A stretch of DNA of 64,000 nucleotides, from positions 4,793,724 through 4,857,723 of the forward strand of contig CM030938.1 of NCBI GenBank assembly GCA_018136815.1. The letters run 5' to 3'. Positions 32,211-42,641 of this stretch are shown piece by piece; the stretch's first letter is position 1, and the number at the start of each line of letters is the position of its first letter. Under the pieces are notes generated by a model that searched no databases, was not told the origin of the DNA, and saw only the letters and a program-made list of their open reading frames with translations. The translations under genes and the position numbers were made by a program. The stretch is from Isochrysis galbana. Its lineage: Eukaryota > Haptophyta > Isochrysidales > Isochrysidaceae.

Positions 32211-33217
32211 CAGGCGAGAAGCGCTCAATCACCATCACCCACCGCATGGAAAATCGTTCAATCACCATCAACCTACACGTGGAACGCGTTCAAAGGCGAG
32301 AAGCGCTCAATCACCATCACCCACCGCATGGAAAAGCGTTCAATCACCATCAGCCTACACGTGGAACGCGTTCAATCACCATCACCCCCACCGCATGGAA
32401 AAGCGTTCAATCACCATCAGCCTACACGTGGAACGCGTTCAATCGCCATCACCCCCACCGCATGGAAAAGCGTTCAATCGCGGAGGATCGTGGGGATCAA
32501 GAGGGTAGCGCTATCCAACCCACTCGTTTGGCAAGAGGACTGATGCATCCCGCTCGAGTTGGTGCGTGACACAACCAGCACTAGCGATGTTGACATAAAT
32601 TACTCAACACTACTAAATCCGGACAATATCAAGAATATCCTTACGAGCACGGCATCCGACAATGGGGCGTGGCGGTACGAAATTGATCGAGCTCTGAAGA
32701 ACAACAAGGAGAAGGAGCTGTACGAAAAATTCGTGAATTTGCTTGATGATGACAAATACGGCAAGTTCATCAGGGCATACATCATTCAAACGTTATGTCA
32801 ATTACGATGAGCTCAAGCAAATTGCACAAAATGCGGGGTTAGTACACCAAATGGATAAAATTGTTAATCCAAATGAACATGATTTGAATTCGATTCTGTT
32901 AGATGATAATATCAAGAAAGATGTAAGGACATTGGTGGATAGGGTGTTGTCAGTCTCGCGTAAGCATACCCTCTTGCCAAACGAGTGGGTTGGATAGCGC
33001 TACCCTCATTATCCCCACGATCTTCCGCGATTGAACGCTTTTCCATGCGGTGGGGGGTGATGGCGATTGAACGCGTTCCCACGTGTAGGCTGATGGTGAT
33101 TGAACGCTTTTCTTTGATGTGGGGGTGATGGCGATTGAACGCGTTCCACGTGTAGGCTGATGGTGATTGAACGCTTTTCCATGCGGTGGGTGATGGTGAT
33201 TGAGCGCTTCTCGCCTG
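32211..33217. mobile_element. Foldback-type element with subrepeat-built inverted arms
   Basis: Left arm 32211-32538 and right arm 33217-32969 are inverted copies. Both start CAGGCGAGAAGCGC and both end with GGATAGCGCTACC-like sequence and TTGGCAAGAGG. Each arm is built from alternating subrepeats around GCATGGAAAAGCGTTCAATC and CACGTGGAACGCGTTCAATC; the left arm carries one extra unit of about 80 bp. The unique 430-bp centre is AT-rich and encodes Lys/Asn/Asp-rich peptide pieces in two frames (around LLNPDNIKNILTS and NYDELKQIAQNAGLV), with a frameshift near 32780. Arms made of tandem subrepeats are typical of foldback transposons. No transposase or target-site duplication was found, so this is a non-autonomous copy. 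Confidence 0.75.
32559..32997 (+). pseudogene. Frameshifted AT-rich ORF inside the foldback element
   Basis: Frame 1 (32559-32810) reads through DVDINYSTLLNPDNIKN and KEKELYEKFVNLLDDDKYG. Frame 2 takes over at about 32785 with RYVNYDELKQIAQN and DLNSILLDDNIKKDVRTL, ending in the right arm. Together they make roughly 140 residues of Lys/Asn/Asp/Ile-rich protein, very unlike the Ala/Arg/Pro-rich host proteins. The family is not recognised. Composition would suit a gene from an AT-rich virus or another element, but that is inference. Confidence 0.4.
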
Positions 33218-33618
33218 ATATTGCGCTCGCCATATGTCTCTTGCACTTAAGCAGTGACGCACCTCTCCGGAATTTTAAATATTCCCGCCGCGCGGGTAGC
33301 CTTGGGCTCACTGTTCTCACGCACGCGTTCAACACCGCCCCGTCCCTGGCGGCGCCTTCCCTGCTCCATAGGGATAGGGCGGAGACAAAAGCGCGAAACG
33401 AGGTCGTTCTGCTTGGGCCGTGGGCCCCCATTTGGTACCACCTTCCTCCTCTCCATTCGGCTTGGGAGGGAATGATTTTTTTCCAACTGCGAATATGGTG
33501 GTCAGACGAAGGGCGGTCAAACAGATTTTTATTAGGGGTGAAAAATGACCATCTCAATCTCAATCCAACGGTTGAGACCAACCCAAGAACTGTAAGCCAA
33601 ACACGCACACCTAATAAT
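33218..33618. other. Intergenic, nothing recognised
   Basis: Right flank of the foldback element. No conserved ORF. An ATTTTAAATATTCCCGCC stretch near 33272 is the only AT-rich feature. Confidence 0.35.
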
Positions 33619-33835
33619 CAGGCCAAGGCCTGCCCAGAACCCGCACTCTGAACCAGGCCCATGGGTAGCGCACCTCGGCCTCGGCCGCACCCCGGATACC
33701 GAAGACAAAGGAATGAAGGGGGAAAGGGAAGAGGTGGAGGGAAGGGGGGGGGGGGGGTCAGCAGGTAGGTAGAGGTACCTAGTTCTAGTAGGTGCGTTAG
33801 CCTCTAGCCTCGAATCTTTAGATGTTTCTTATTTC
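33619..33835 (+). repeat. RP-B dispersed repeat, copy 3
   Basis: Same block order as copy 1: AAGGCCTGCCCAGAACCC, GTAGCGCACCTCGG, CACCCCGGATACCGAAG, a purine/G-run stretch and CTCGAATCTTTAGATGTTT. It is more diverged than copies 1 and 2. Confidence 0.65.
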
Positions 33836-34286
33836 TCCGTGGCTGAAGAGCCCAGATCTACATTTTCACAAACACGCACCTTCACATCACACACGTCGAC
33901 ACAGTTGCGATGAGAATAAAATATGGATAGCCTATCGGCTCCGATTGCGGTGTGCCTTGGCCGACAAGCACTGGAGATGCCGATGCCGCCGCCACAAGTG
34001 GCCTTCACGAGGCACGCACACCACGGGAGGTTGTAAAGGCATCCTTGGCTATTCGGCGATCATGAGCTTGATCTTGTTGGTCGAACGGTGTCGAGCTCTC
34101 CTCAACTAGAACAGATCGGGCTCACTCGCACTCCCTCGAGGCTGGTGCCTCCGGGTGCGCGAGCGCCATCCGTGGAGGCTATCGGCGACAACTGAGGCGA
34201 GGCAAAAGCCGTTCAGCACGCCGGCTCACGGTTCGTACACGAGACCGCAGCCCACGGGCAAGCGGGGATCCCTCGGTAGGGTCCGC
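33836..34286. other. Intergenic, 3' flank of the translocator gene
   Basis: No gene recognised. Should contain the 3' UTR of the minus-strand translocator gene ending at 34287. Confidence 0.35.
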
Positions 34287-36731
34287 TTACTTGTACTTGG
34301 CCTTGGCGAGCGAGTAAACAAAGGTGCCCGCGACGGCGATCGCGGAGCCAGCGGCGCCTAGCGGGGTGAGCTTATTGCCGAATACGAGGACAGTGGCGAG
34401 GATGATGCAAACACGCTTGATGGTGTTGGCAATGGAGTGGGTGATGGGCGACACCTGAGCGCGTGATGACGAGGGCATGAGAGCCGAAATTTGCGGGGGG
34501 GCGGGCCCTGCCAAGAATGCGGCGAGCACGACGCACGCCGAGGGCGGGCGCTCACCTTGTCGAGAGCAATGAAGGCGACCTCGTTGTAGAGGTAGTAGTA
34601 GAGTCCATCCAGAGCCATCTGGCGGATGAGCCAGAAGCTGCCGACCTTGGAGGTGGAGATGGCCCACTGCGACGCAAAGCTGCCGCCCTCATAGTAGATG
34701 GCAAATGGGAGCGAGAGGATGAAGGCGATGATGGTGAGCACGCCGTACAAGTTGGGCGCGTCTGCCGACCGGTAGGGCGGGATAGGCTGTAAAAGGGTCC
34801 GCTAGGACGGCCAGCGCCGGGTGCCTCTTGCGCGCCTTGGGATAGTGTGGACGTGCGGCCGCGTACTCATGTTCTCGCCAACGGGCGTGGTCATCGTTTT
34901 CTTGGAGAGAACGGCGCGGGAGGCGAAGGCGACGTTGGAGGTGAGTGCACCGTAGAGCGCCTTCATCGTGAAGGAGAGCTCCTGCGGATCGCGGAGGGGA
35001 GTGGTGTGAGACGCACACCTCATTCATTGCACAAGGGTCCCATCGCCATGGCAGCGACGAGCCGGCACAAAATGTTCGACGAGGTGGCGGCTACGGAGAG
35101 CGGCGTTGCCGCGCGCCGTCTCGCCCATGATTCACCTTAAGCGAGGCGAGGGAGACACCGATTATGATGGGGATAAGCGACGCGTAGACTTGCCACTTGA
35201 AGACAGTGCCGAGGACAAAGAAGGAGAGGACGCATGTGAAGAGCGGCTCGGCAGCCTTGACCTGAAGTCATAAGATTGAGATACGCCCGTCGCGCAATGG
35301 CAAGTGAGCGGCGGCGGGTGAGCAAGATCAGCGCGATACTGCAAGCCGAGCGCTCTAGCTGACTTGTGTGTCGCCGGCTGCGCGATGGCCATGCGCTCAC
35401 CGTTTGGGCGAAGGAGACGGCGCCGGCGCCGAGCGCGATGACCGCGCCAGCATGGCCAAGCGCGTGAGCGGCGCCGATGGGAAGGAGAGTGCGCAGGCCC
35501 TTGGCACTGAGCTTTGGCGCCTGCAGAGGGGAGGAGGAGGGAGGGTTCAATGGCGTGGTGAGGCGGCGGACACAGGTGGCACTGGCTCACACGCAAGTAT
35601 GGGCTGTAGGGCAGCGAACTACGCCCTTCGCAACCGGTTGGAGCAGAGGTGGCCGGCGGCTTTGCCTTGCGAATGCCAGTTCCCCAGAGGAAGAGGACCC
35701 ACGGGATGCCGACGAAGAGCGAGACGACGGTCATCGTCCACGGCATGGGGAAGGCGTTCTGGCAGCGCTTGTTCGTGATGTTGTACATGACATTGAGGAA
35801 GTACCATGCACCGAAAAGAGCACCTGTCGGGAGAGAGGTGTGGAAGGGGAGGGGGGGACACGCTGAGCGAGGGGGCGCAAGTGGTTTCACGGCTTGCGTA
35901 CACAAGCGCTGGACGATGGCCTTCACAACGTTCACGGGTGGCGGACAAGAATGGGGGTTGGGAGAAAGCGTCCGGAGCCCCACTGCACACTGGCACGTGG
36001 GCACGGGCACAGGGTCGCCATCTTCCTGCCGCCGGCCATCGTCCCGCCCTTTCGCTCGCTCCCCTCCTACAAGATCCTCCTCAAACGGAAGGATCCGTGT
36101 CACGACCCCAACAGATTGTTCGTAGTGAGGATGTGCGGGGTAAAGCCACCCACTCCGACCTTGTCCACGATCTGCCAGCAGTACGGGCCCTCAAGCCCGC
36201 CTCCCAGCCATGGGTGCCCTACACGTTCCTCCCACGGCACCAATCCCCCTCCCCCACTCGCCGCTTCTCCACCGCCACCTGCCGCTTCCTTTCCCCCCCC
36301 CCTCCCGTCTTCCCCGCTTCTCTTCTGCCTGCTTCTTTCTTCCTCATTCCCCCCCCCCCCCTCTCCCCCCCTCCCCCCCCCGCTCCTTTTCGCCCCCTGG
36401 CGGTTCGCCTATTCTCCAAACGTCAACCCTCCGCGCCCCCCCCCCCCCCCCCCCCTGCCGACCGTCACTCACCCAGCTTGACCTTGTCGACCACCTCCTG
36501 CGGCGCAGTGATCTTTCCCGCTTCCCACGAGAGCAGAGTGCACTCCTCGACTTCCTCTCCTGTCTCGATACAGAGCTCCTGGGGCGCAGGGGCCTCCTGC
36601 GCGGGCGCGGTCTCATCGGCAAGGAGCCGAGGGGCCGCGCCGAGCCTCGGGCGCGCGGGGGAGACCGCTGCACGCGGTAGAAGCAGCGCGGAGGAGAAGG
36701 AGAGGCAGGAGAGGAGGAGAAGGGACTGCAT
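34287..36731 (-). CDS. Plastid-type triose-phosphate/phosphate translocator
   Basis: Member of the TPT/nucleotide-sugar transporter family. It exchanges sugar phosphates for phosphate, probably across a plastid membrane. Exons: 36731-36473, 35823-35666, 35520-35401, 35261-35136, 34981-34867, 34761-34556 and 34454-34287; 1152 nt, 383 residues, all phases matching. The N-terminus (MQSLLLLSCLSFSSALLLP) looks like a signal peptide followed by a Pro/Ala/Arg-rich stretch, as expected for a complex plastid, though no Phe follows the predicted cleavage. The conserved core includes GAWYFLNVMYNITNKRCQNA, PWVLFLWGTGIRK, AHALGHAGAVIALGAGAVSFAQT, VKAAEPLF, SNVAFASRAVLSKK and NLYGVLTIIAF. The C-terminus is SLAKAKYK. 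Intron 1 is long (649 nt, with C runs). Intron 2 needs a GC donor (AAG|GCAAAG) to join GIRK to APKLS. Substrate preference (triose phosphate, PEP, glucose 6-phosphate) cannot be assigned. Confidence 0.92.
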
Positions 36732-37240
36732 GGCGAGAGAAGGGGGGGGGGGGGAGGGGGATACGATGTGAAGGGAGGAGGGGAAGAAGAAATCGTCCAG
36801 TTACTAGAGTAAAGGAAAGGAAGAGTCTTGTGGGTGGGTGGCTGAGGGGAGAGGGGGGGAGTTCGGGGGGGGGGCTCGTGGGGGGAGGGGGGGAGAGAGA
36901 GAGAGACCGGTAGGGGGGCGGGGGAGAGGGAGGGAGAGAGAGACCGAGAGAGGGTGGGAAAGAGAAAAAGAAGAGACAGGAAGGGAGAAGAGTGAGACGG
37001 CGACGAAGCGGCGAAGTTCTCTCAGCGGGGTCACCCGTGTAAGAGAAACAACTCGCCCATATAATGTGAATCTTTCTTCTGGGTGGCCCGGCGGCAGTGC
37101 GCCTTCGCTGCGCCTGCGTCGCGCCACCAGACGCGCGACTTTTCTTTAAATCTTCCCTCCCCATAGGCAGTGTCAGTGAGGGGTAAACACGCACATCTTG
37201 ACGCAAATAATGAAGGATACCTTCAACATTCACAATTTGA
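36732..37240 (-). promoter_or_regulatory. Pyrimidine-rich (coding strand) upstream tract of the translocator gene
   Basis: On the plus strand 36740-36990 is A/G plus G runs, so the coding strand is C/T-rich immediately upstream of the ATG at 36731. This is the same arrangement as at the carrier, exchanger and chaperonin genes. A TATAAT-like string lies at 37059-37064, too far away to assign. Confidence 0.35.
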
Positions 37241-38577
37241 AGTTTGAGGAAAACCTCAAGAATTGCGTGTTTCTCAAGGTTTCAAATCGTGAATAATGAT
37301 CTGGGGAAGCGCTCCCTCTCTTCTTTCCTCCCCCCTCCCTCCCTGCCCCCACTCCCGCCCGCTGGCGAGTGCGGCGAGGTGACCGTCCGCCCGCAGACTC
37401 TGCCCACCAGTCAAGGACGCCGCCTGCAACCGGCTGCCCGGGGACTGTTCTTTCCCTTCCCCATGCGCTCACGGCTGGCCGGCGGCTGCACGCTGCACTT
37501 CCTCTCCTCACCTCTCCCCTCACTGCCACCTATCCTACCACCGACTGGCTGTTGCAGGAGAGCGCTACTCCGACCAGACCCAGACCGCAACGGCGCTGCA
37601 CGCTGCAGCGCAGTGGGAGCGCGAGAGCCAGGCGACTGGCTCGCTGTCCAGCTCTCGCGGGTCAGCCGATCGTGCCGCCTGCTGGGCGCCACACTTCTCT
37701 TCTCTCATTGGTTCTCGCCGCCTCGCCTCCCACCGCATGTGCAGGAGAACAGTGGGATAGCGATAACAAGCAGGTGACCTGCCCCGCCCCCCAGCTCTCC
37801 TCGCAGCCGGCCGAATGCGTCACCTGCGCTTTTGCCTCGCACTGCCTCGCCCCTCACCGTGATGTAGCCAAGTGTCCCGTTGCTGGCACCGACACGCCTT
37901 GAGGGTTGTCGAAGGCAAACATAGGCCTCGGGCTGGGGGGTGGCAGAGGGGGGGGGGGGGAGGAAAGGGTGGCGATGAACAGGGGGACCAAGACGAAGGA
38001 GGCGTCAAGAAGTAGGCGTTGAAGGTGGAGGTGTGGGTTGCGGCGTCTACGGCTGGTGCGGAGGCGGCCAGGGTGGTGGAATGAATGGGGACGCTGAGTT
38101 AGGTCTATCGTGAATAAAATGTTGCATTGTTGCACCAGTCTAGCGCGAAGTCAGAGGAAGGCGGTGGGGCACTGCTAGTGCAGAGACTTTTGCTGTGGTG
38201 CGAGGGATTGCCCCCGCTTCACCCTCTACCAACACAACCATTTGCCATTCACACAACACAACCCGCCTGCGGCTGGTGCGTTGGCTGGGCGACATGACTT
38301 CATGGCTGCTTGAAAAGTGACGCGTAGTAAGTTTTAACATAAGGTGAACTACGTAATACGCGATGAGGTATGAGCTTGATTGCTCTGTATCTATCGGCCC
38401 CATTGCTTCCGAAAAGCACTTTTTGAACGACACAAGACACGCTACATGCTATCACATTACCAGCAGAGCGTATCGACGTACGTACGACGTACGATGCATG
38501 GAAGGAAGGGATTGATGCAACGTGAGGCCAATACGCCAACGTTGGGGACAGAGGACAGAGTGGGGGCTGCACCATCA
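37241..38577. other. Intergenic, nothing recognised
   Basis: No convincing coding sequence. Frames at 37244-37902 are Pro/Arg/Ala-rich without motifs. Near 37220-37290 there is an imperfect inverted repeat around TTGAAGTTTGAGG and CCTCAAG/CTCAAGG. 38140-38520 is less GC-rich and also empty as far as I can see. Confidence 0.35.
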
Positions 38578-39069
38578 CTACGCCAACTTCTCCATCATCT
38601 TCATTTGCATCTCCATTATAGATTGCATGAACTTCATGTTCGCCTCTTGCGAGGCACGTGCTTGCTGCTGTGATTCCTTGAGCATATCCTTCATTGCATC
38701 TGCTTGCTGCACTTGCACCTCGAGCTCTTGTTGTCGCATGCGGGCCTCATGTTTCAGCTTGTCGCGTTCATAAGCAATGCGTTCCCTTTCCGTCTCTTGC
38801 CGGGCTTGCTCCGCTACTTGGCGATGTTTCTCTGCTTCAAACTTAGCCTTCTCCGACTCGACGTGTTGCGTTGAATCTTGAAGCAGGCTAGACAAAGCGT
38901 CGGTGAAGCGCTCGTCTCTGTCTTTCTTCTTGCTCTTGCCGGCGGTAGATCGCTTGGAAGTAGAGCTTGCAACATCCTCATTATCCATATCCGGCAGTCC
39001 TCCACAATATGCATCAAAGTCCGCCTCGTCCTCATCGGCATTGTCATGTAGGGCGCGTTGCTTCGGCGG
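38578..39069 (-). CDS. Coiled-coil protein resembling transposon-linked Myb/NAM-associated C-termini
   Basis: An open frame follows a good acceptor (TTTGCCCTACAG, exon from 39069) and ends at 38578: 163 residues plus stop. It opens with an acidic stretch (DNADEDEADFDAY), then the basic, Ser/Lys-rich STSKRSTAGKSKKKDRDERF, then a long Gln/Glu/Lys/Met coiled coil ending MKFMQSIMEMQMKMMEKLA. This layout is common in the C-terminal half of plant and algal Myb/SANT- or NAM-like proteins encoded by PIF/Harbinger-type elements. The expected N-terminal DNA-binding exon was not found, so this is either a remnant or a gene with a distant first exon. An in-frame ATG at 39141 would bypass the intron. Confidence 0.4.
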   Translation of the reverse strand, partial: PPKQRALHDNADEDEADFDAYCGGLPDMDNEDVASSTSKRSTAGKSKKKDRDERFTDALSSLLQDSTQHVESEKAKFEAEKHRQVAEQARQETERERIAYERDKLKHEARMRQQELEVQVQQADAMKDMLKESQQQARASQEANMKFMQSIMEMQMKMMEKLA

Positions 39070-40582
39070 CTGTAGGGCAAACAAACGCCATCCCGAGCAC
39101 ATCGACCTTTGTCCCGCAAGGACCCTCTCGCACGGCAGCACGTGCAGTGAGCATGCAGAGCCCAGTCTCTAACCCCACCTTCTCAGATGCGGGCGGCGGC
39201 ACTAGTGGCATGCAGGCCACGGACCAAGAGCATCAGCCGTTTTGCATCTCTCCCTCCCACTGCTCACCCGTCCCCAGCCCCCCTCGCTCACCTTATCCGC
39301 CCACAGGCTCCCCTGCCTCAGCCTCCCCTTGGTCCCTTCCTCCCCCCGCTTCCACCACCCTCCCGCGAATCCACCGAAATCTCTTCCTCTTTCCCGCTCT
39401 CCCGCTCTCCCGCTCTCCCTTCCCCTCCCCGTCCCCAATCTCGCTTCCTCTCCCTCCCTCCCTGCCTGCCTGCCTCCCTCCTTCCCTCTCTCCCTCCCTC
39501 CCTCCGCTGCCGCGACCGCCGCCCGCCCCTGCGCTGCCTTCCTCTGTTCTCCCTCGTCACTTGTCCCTCTTCTATCCGCATCCCATTCCCTCCCTCCCTC
39601 TTTCTCCCCGCCATCCCTCCCTCCTGCTCTCTCCCTCCCTCTCCCTCCCTCGCTCTCCCTCGTTCCCCCTCGCCCTCCCTCGCTCTCCCTCAATCTTCCT
39701 CCCGCGCTCTCGCTCTCTCCCTCCCTCCCTCTCCCCCACCCCACGATGAGGCAGCAGCAGCCTTACATTGGTTGATACATCGCTTAATCACGATCAAGGG
39801 GCTGAGCGAGAAGCCACCCGAGCGGAAGGAGATGGCGAGTGCCAGAGGCGCCGACCCATTCTTCCCTGCCAACTCTCCCACCACCGGGCAGCAAGGCCCC
39901 ACACCCACACGGCAGCCCGGCCACAGACTCCTCATCGGGTCGCCCATCGATCAGTTTCGAAGAAGATCCTCTTCGTTAGAACTTGTAGTCTTGTAGTCTT
40001 GTAGAAGGTAGAAAGTCTCGTTAGCTAGTATCCCTAGCCACACATACCGGACGAGCCATGCGCCAAACCGCGCACACCCCCATCGCGGGGGAGGCGCTCT
40101 GTTGCCGTTGAGGCACGGCCCCTCAGCACTAGGATTGACCAAGGACAACTAGAAAACTCTGACAATCTTCCTATTCAAGCTTACCCTCCCCGCTATTTTT
40201 GTCCCTCCCCCCCCTCCCCCTCCCCCGCCGTGTACAGTCGCGCGTATACGTATAGTGTCATAGTCACTGCATGCTCCATGCAGCAGCGCCTACGAGCGAC
40301 CGATGTAAGATGTAATCGCCGCGTGTGTTGGCCGCCTTGCAGGCATCTCGACGAGCGCACCAACATAGCGCACCGGGCGCGGGCGCCCCCGAGGCCGAGG
40401 CGCACGCCGAAGCGCGCGTGTAGCGTGTACTACATACTTACTACATCACGCGTACATATAATCGCGCACAGTACACATACACAACCTTGTACTTGTTCGC
40501 TCCCCGCCAAGGTCGCATTCCGTCGACGAAAGAGGACCATGTGCAGCTTTATTTTTGTCGACTTCATAATTTAAAACCTTCT
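39070..40582. other. Intergenic, CT-rich block and unplaced frames
   Basis: 39240-39740 is C/T-rich with low-complexity frames. 39780-39990 has an open frame (KGLSEKPPERKEMASARGAD...) of more complex composition but no recognised family. 40000-40580 holds nothing recognisable. Confidence 0.35.
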
Positions 40583-40700
40583 CATATTCTATATTCTTAC
40601 CGCTCTCGCGGCGAATGGCGAATGGAACCACTAACCACTAACTACCTACACGTAGCATACTTTCTACTACACCCACACTCCCCCCGAGCAACAAACACGT
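40583..40700 (-). mobile_element. RP-A retroposon, 3' end only
   Basis: Minus-strand match to the 3' untranslated end of the copy at 14333: GGGTGTAGTAGAAAGTATGC, CTACGTGTAGGTAG, GGTTCCATTCGCC, then the hairpin CCGC-GAGA-GCGG (40600-40611 reversed) and AATATGAGAAGGTTTT. The rest of the element is absent. Confidence 0.6.
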
Positions 40701-40741
40701 TAGGAAAATGATAAGCCCTCTCTACACGGTGGACAAAGACT

Positions 40742-40800
40742 TTAACCTACAAAAAAAAATCTGAAGATTCAGGGCTATACACCTACCGTCTACAGGACTG
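40742..40800 (-). repeat. RP-B repeat, terminal fragment
   Basis: The reverse complement of 40748-40799 is nearly identical to 22903-22955: CCTGTAGACGGTAGGTGTAT, AGCCCTGAATCTTCAG and a T run. Only this end is present. Confidence 0.65.
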
Positions 40801-40960
40801 GGTCGGGCGCGCGGGCGCGCAGCCTCCGCTTCTTCCTCCGCTTCTTCCACCGCTTCTACCTCCGCTTCTTCTGGCTGAGGCGCAACTTCCGCTTCCTCTG
40901 CGACAGGGCGCGGCGGACCCTCCGCTTGGGGAGGGCAGCGAGCCGCCTCAGCCCCGGTAC

Positions 40961-41854
40961 ATGGGCAAGCCAACCTCATGGGCGTCCCCGATCGATGGTG
41001 AAGACATTCTTCGCGTGAAGTGGGAGAAAGGCCGCGATGCGTGCGGCAACCACCAAGCTGGCTTTGCGGCAACGGAAGCCTCGAAGCTCGTGGACCTCCT
41101 CAACCCCTCGCATTGCTTGCGTCTCGAGCCGTTTGATGATGGTGCCGCTCCCCCCAAGCTCTCTGTGGTCGCGCCCCCCACGGCCTCAGATGTGCATCTC
41201 CTCTCGAGCTCAAATTTCGCCGACATCAAGGTCTTAATGGCGCGTACCAAGGCCATGCTCGCTCCGGCCGCCCAGTACTTCGAGACCACGATGGAGGGCA
41301 AGCGTGGAGGGCAACTCGCTCGAATGAAAGCGGCGCGCATCTTCAACCCGAAGCATGTTCTCGCTCAGGGAGAGCTGGAGGACAATGACATCGAGAACCT
41401 GAGTGTGTTTCGCCTAGCCAAGCACCCACTCATTGAGCCAAAGATCCAGGTGCGCCCACACATCCACACACGCACAGACGCGTGTGCTTGCGATTTCGAA
41501 CACGTTTGACGTTTGACCCACCCCCGTTCCTCTACCCTTTTGCATATTAGATGATGAAGTCAGAGCGAATCAAGTACAATACCATCGTCAAGCAAGGCAT
41601 TGCCCAACGAGACAGGTGCTATCGCCGCCACCTTTGACCTAGGCAACTTCTGGCGGAGCCACGAGTCCGATGTCCCGGCGTTTGCATACGTCTTGCGCGC
41701 CATCCTCACCAACTCGCCCAACTCGGTGCCACCGGAGCGCGTGTTTTCGATCCTCAACGACACCTTCACCAAGGAGCAAGACGGCAGCTTCAGCGACTAC
41801 ATTGAGCTCTCGCTCCAAGTGCAATACAACGGCCGCGGACGCAACGCCAAATAG
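40961..41854 (+). pseudogene. hAT-family transposase remnant (+ strand)
   Basis: Exon-like block 40961-41449 (163 codons, MGKPTSWASPIDGED to IEPKIQ) ends at a GTGCGC donor. It is followed after TATTAG by 41551 onwards (MMKSERIKYNTIVKQ). The frame must then shift by one base between about 41580 and 41605 to enter DLGNFWRSHESDVPAFAYVL, SVPPERVFSILNDTF and DYIELSLQVQYNGR, ending at the TAG at 41852-41854. FW..H.SDVP followed by ERVFS is the pattern of the hAT C-terminal dimerisation region. The N-terminal BED finger and the DDE core are not visible, and a (GCTTCTTCCTCC)-type repeat at 40820-40880 lies upstream. It is a truncated, frameshifted copy. Confidence 0.6.
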
Positions 41855-42641
41855 GAGCATTGTGTGTGTGTGATTGTGTGTGTGTCCGTGTGAGACTGAC
41901 TGACGTCCGTCGTCTGTCGTCACTGCCGTGTGTGTGTGCACTCAAGTATAGTAGTATAGTGTATAGTATGACTGTATGACAATACCTTCTTGTGCTACTC
42001 ATCACACTTCATACTCTATTAGACTGTATGATAACTCTCTCCTCTCTTGCAGTGACAACTCGCGGCGCCGCGGCGCCGCGGCGCCTTCGCCCTCTGCTCG
42101 CCTCTCGAGCCCGGGCGCCCGAGCGCTGCGCGCCCGAAAAGCTTGCTCATAGATGGCTTGCCACATCAGCAAAGCTTGCCATCTAGATGGAGATTGTTGG
42201 CTTCAGCCAAGGCTCACCTACAATACTGAGAGTAATGCATTACTCCCACACATTACTGGGCTTGCCAAAGTAATCATGGGCCGATTACTCCACCCACAAA
42301 GTAATCAGGGGCGGCATTACTCCCCTCCAAAAGCCTTAAAGTATTGCCTAACTAACGATTACTATCCCCGCTCTCCACTACAGCGCAGCGTGACAGTGTG
42401 AGCGCCCTGTGTTATCCCTAGCCCTAGGGTTACTAGTTCCAGTGACTAGTTCTAGTTCCTAGTTCCCAGTTCCCAGGCGCTGCAGCTGCATTCTGGCTGC
42501 ATTGTGCATTGGCGCCACATTCGCATTCACATTGCAATTGATGATTAAAATTGACGAAGATCATTTACATACATACAATGACATACATACAAATACATGC
42601 ACATTAACAGATATAAATAAGGGCACAGGTCTTCATCATTT
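41855..42641. other. Intergenic between two hAT remnants
   Basis: 41862-41950 is a GT-rich repeat. 42230-42245 contains the perfect palindrome GAGTAATGCATTACTC. 42265-42330 holds two imperfect palindromes of the form AGTAATCA..GGGC..ATTACTCC. These may be termini of decayed TIR elements. No host gene seen. Confidence 0.4.

Noticed and set aside
32211-33240. CRISPR array (regular repeats with GTTCAATC)
   Set aside because: The repeats are inverted arms of one element, without unique spacers, in a eukaryotic genome.
34513-34800. Plus-strand ORFs across the translocator and carrier genes
   Set aside because: They are antisense shadows of exons whose minus-strand frames match known families.
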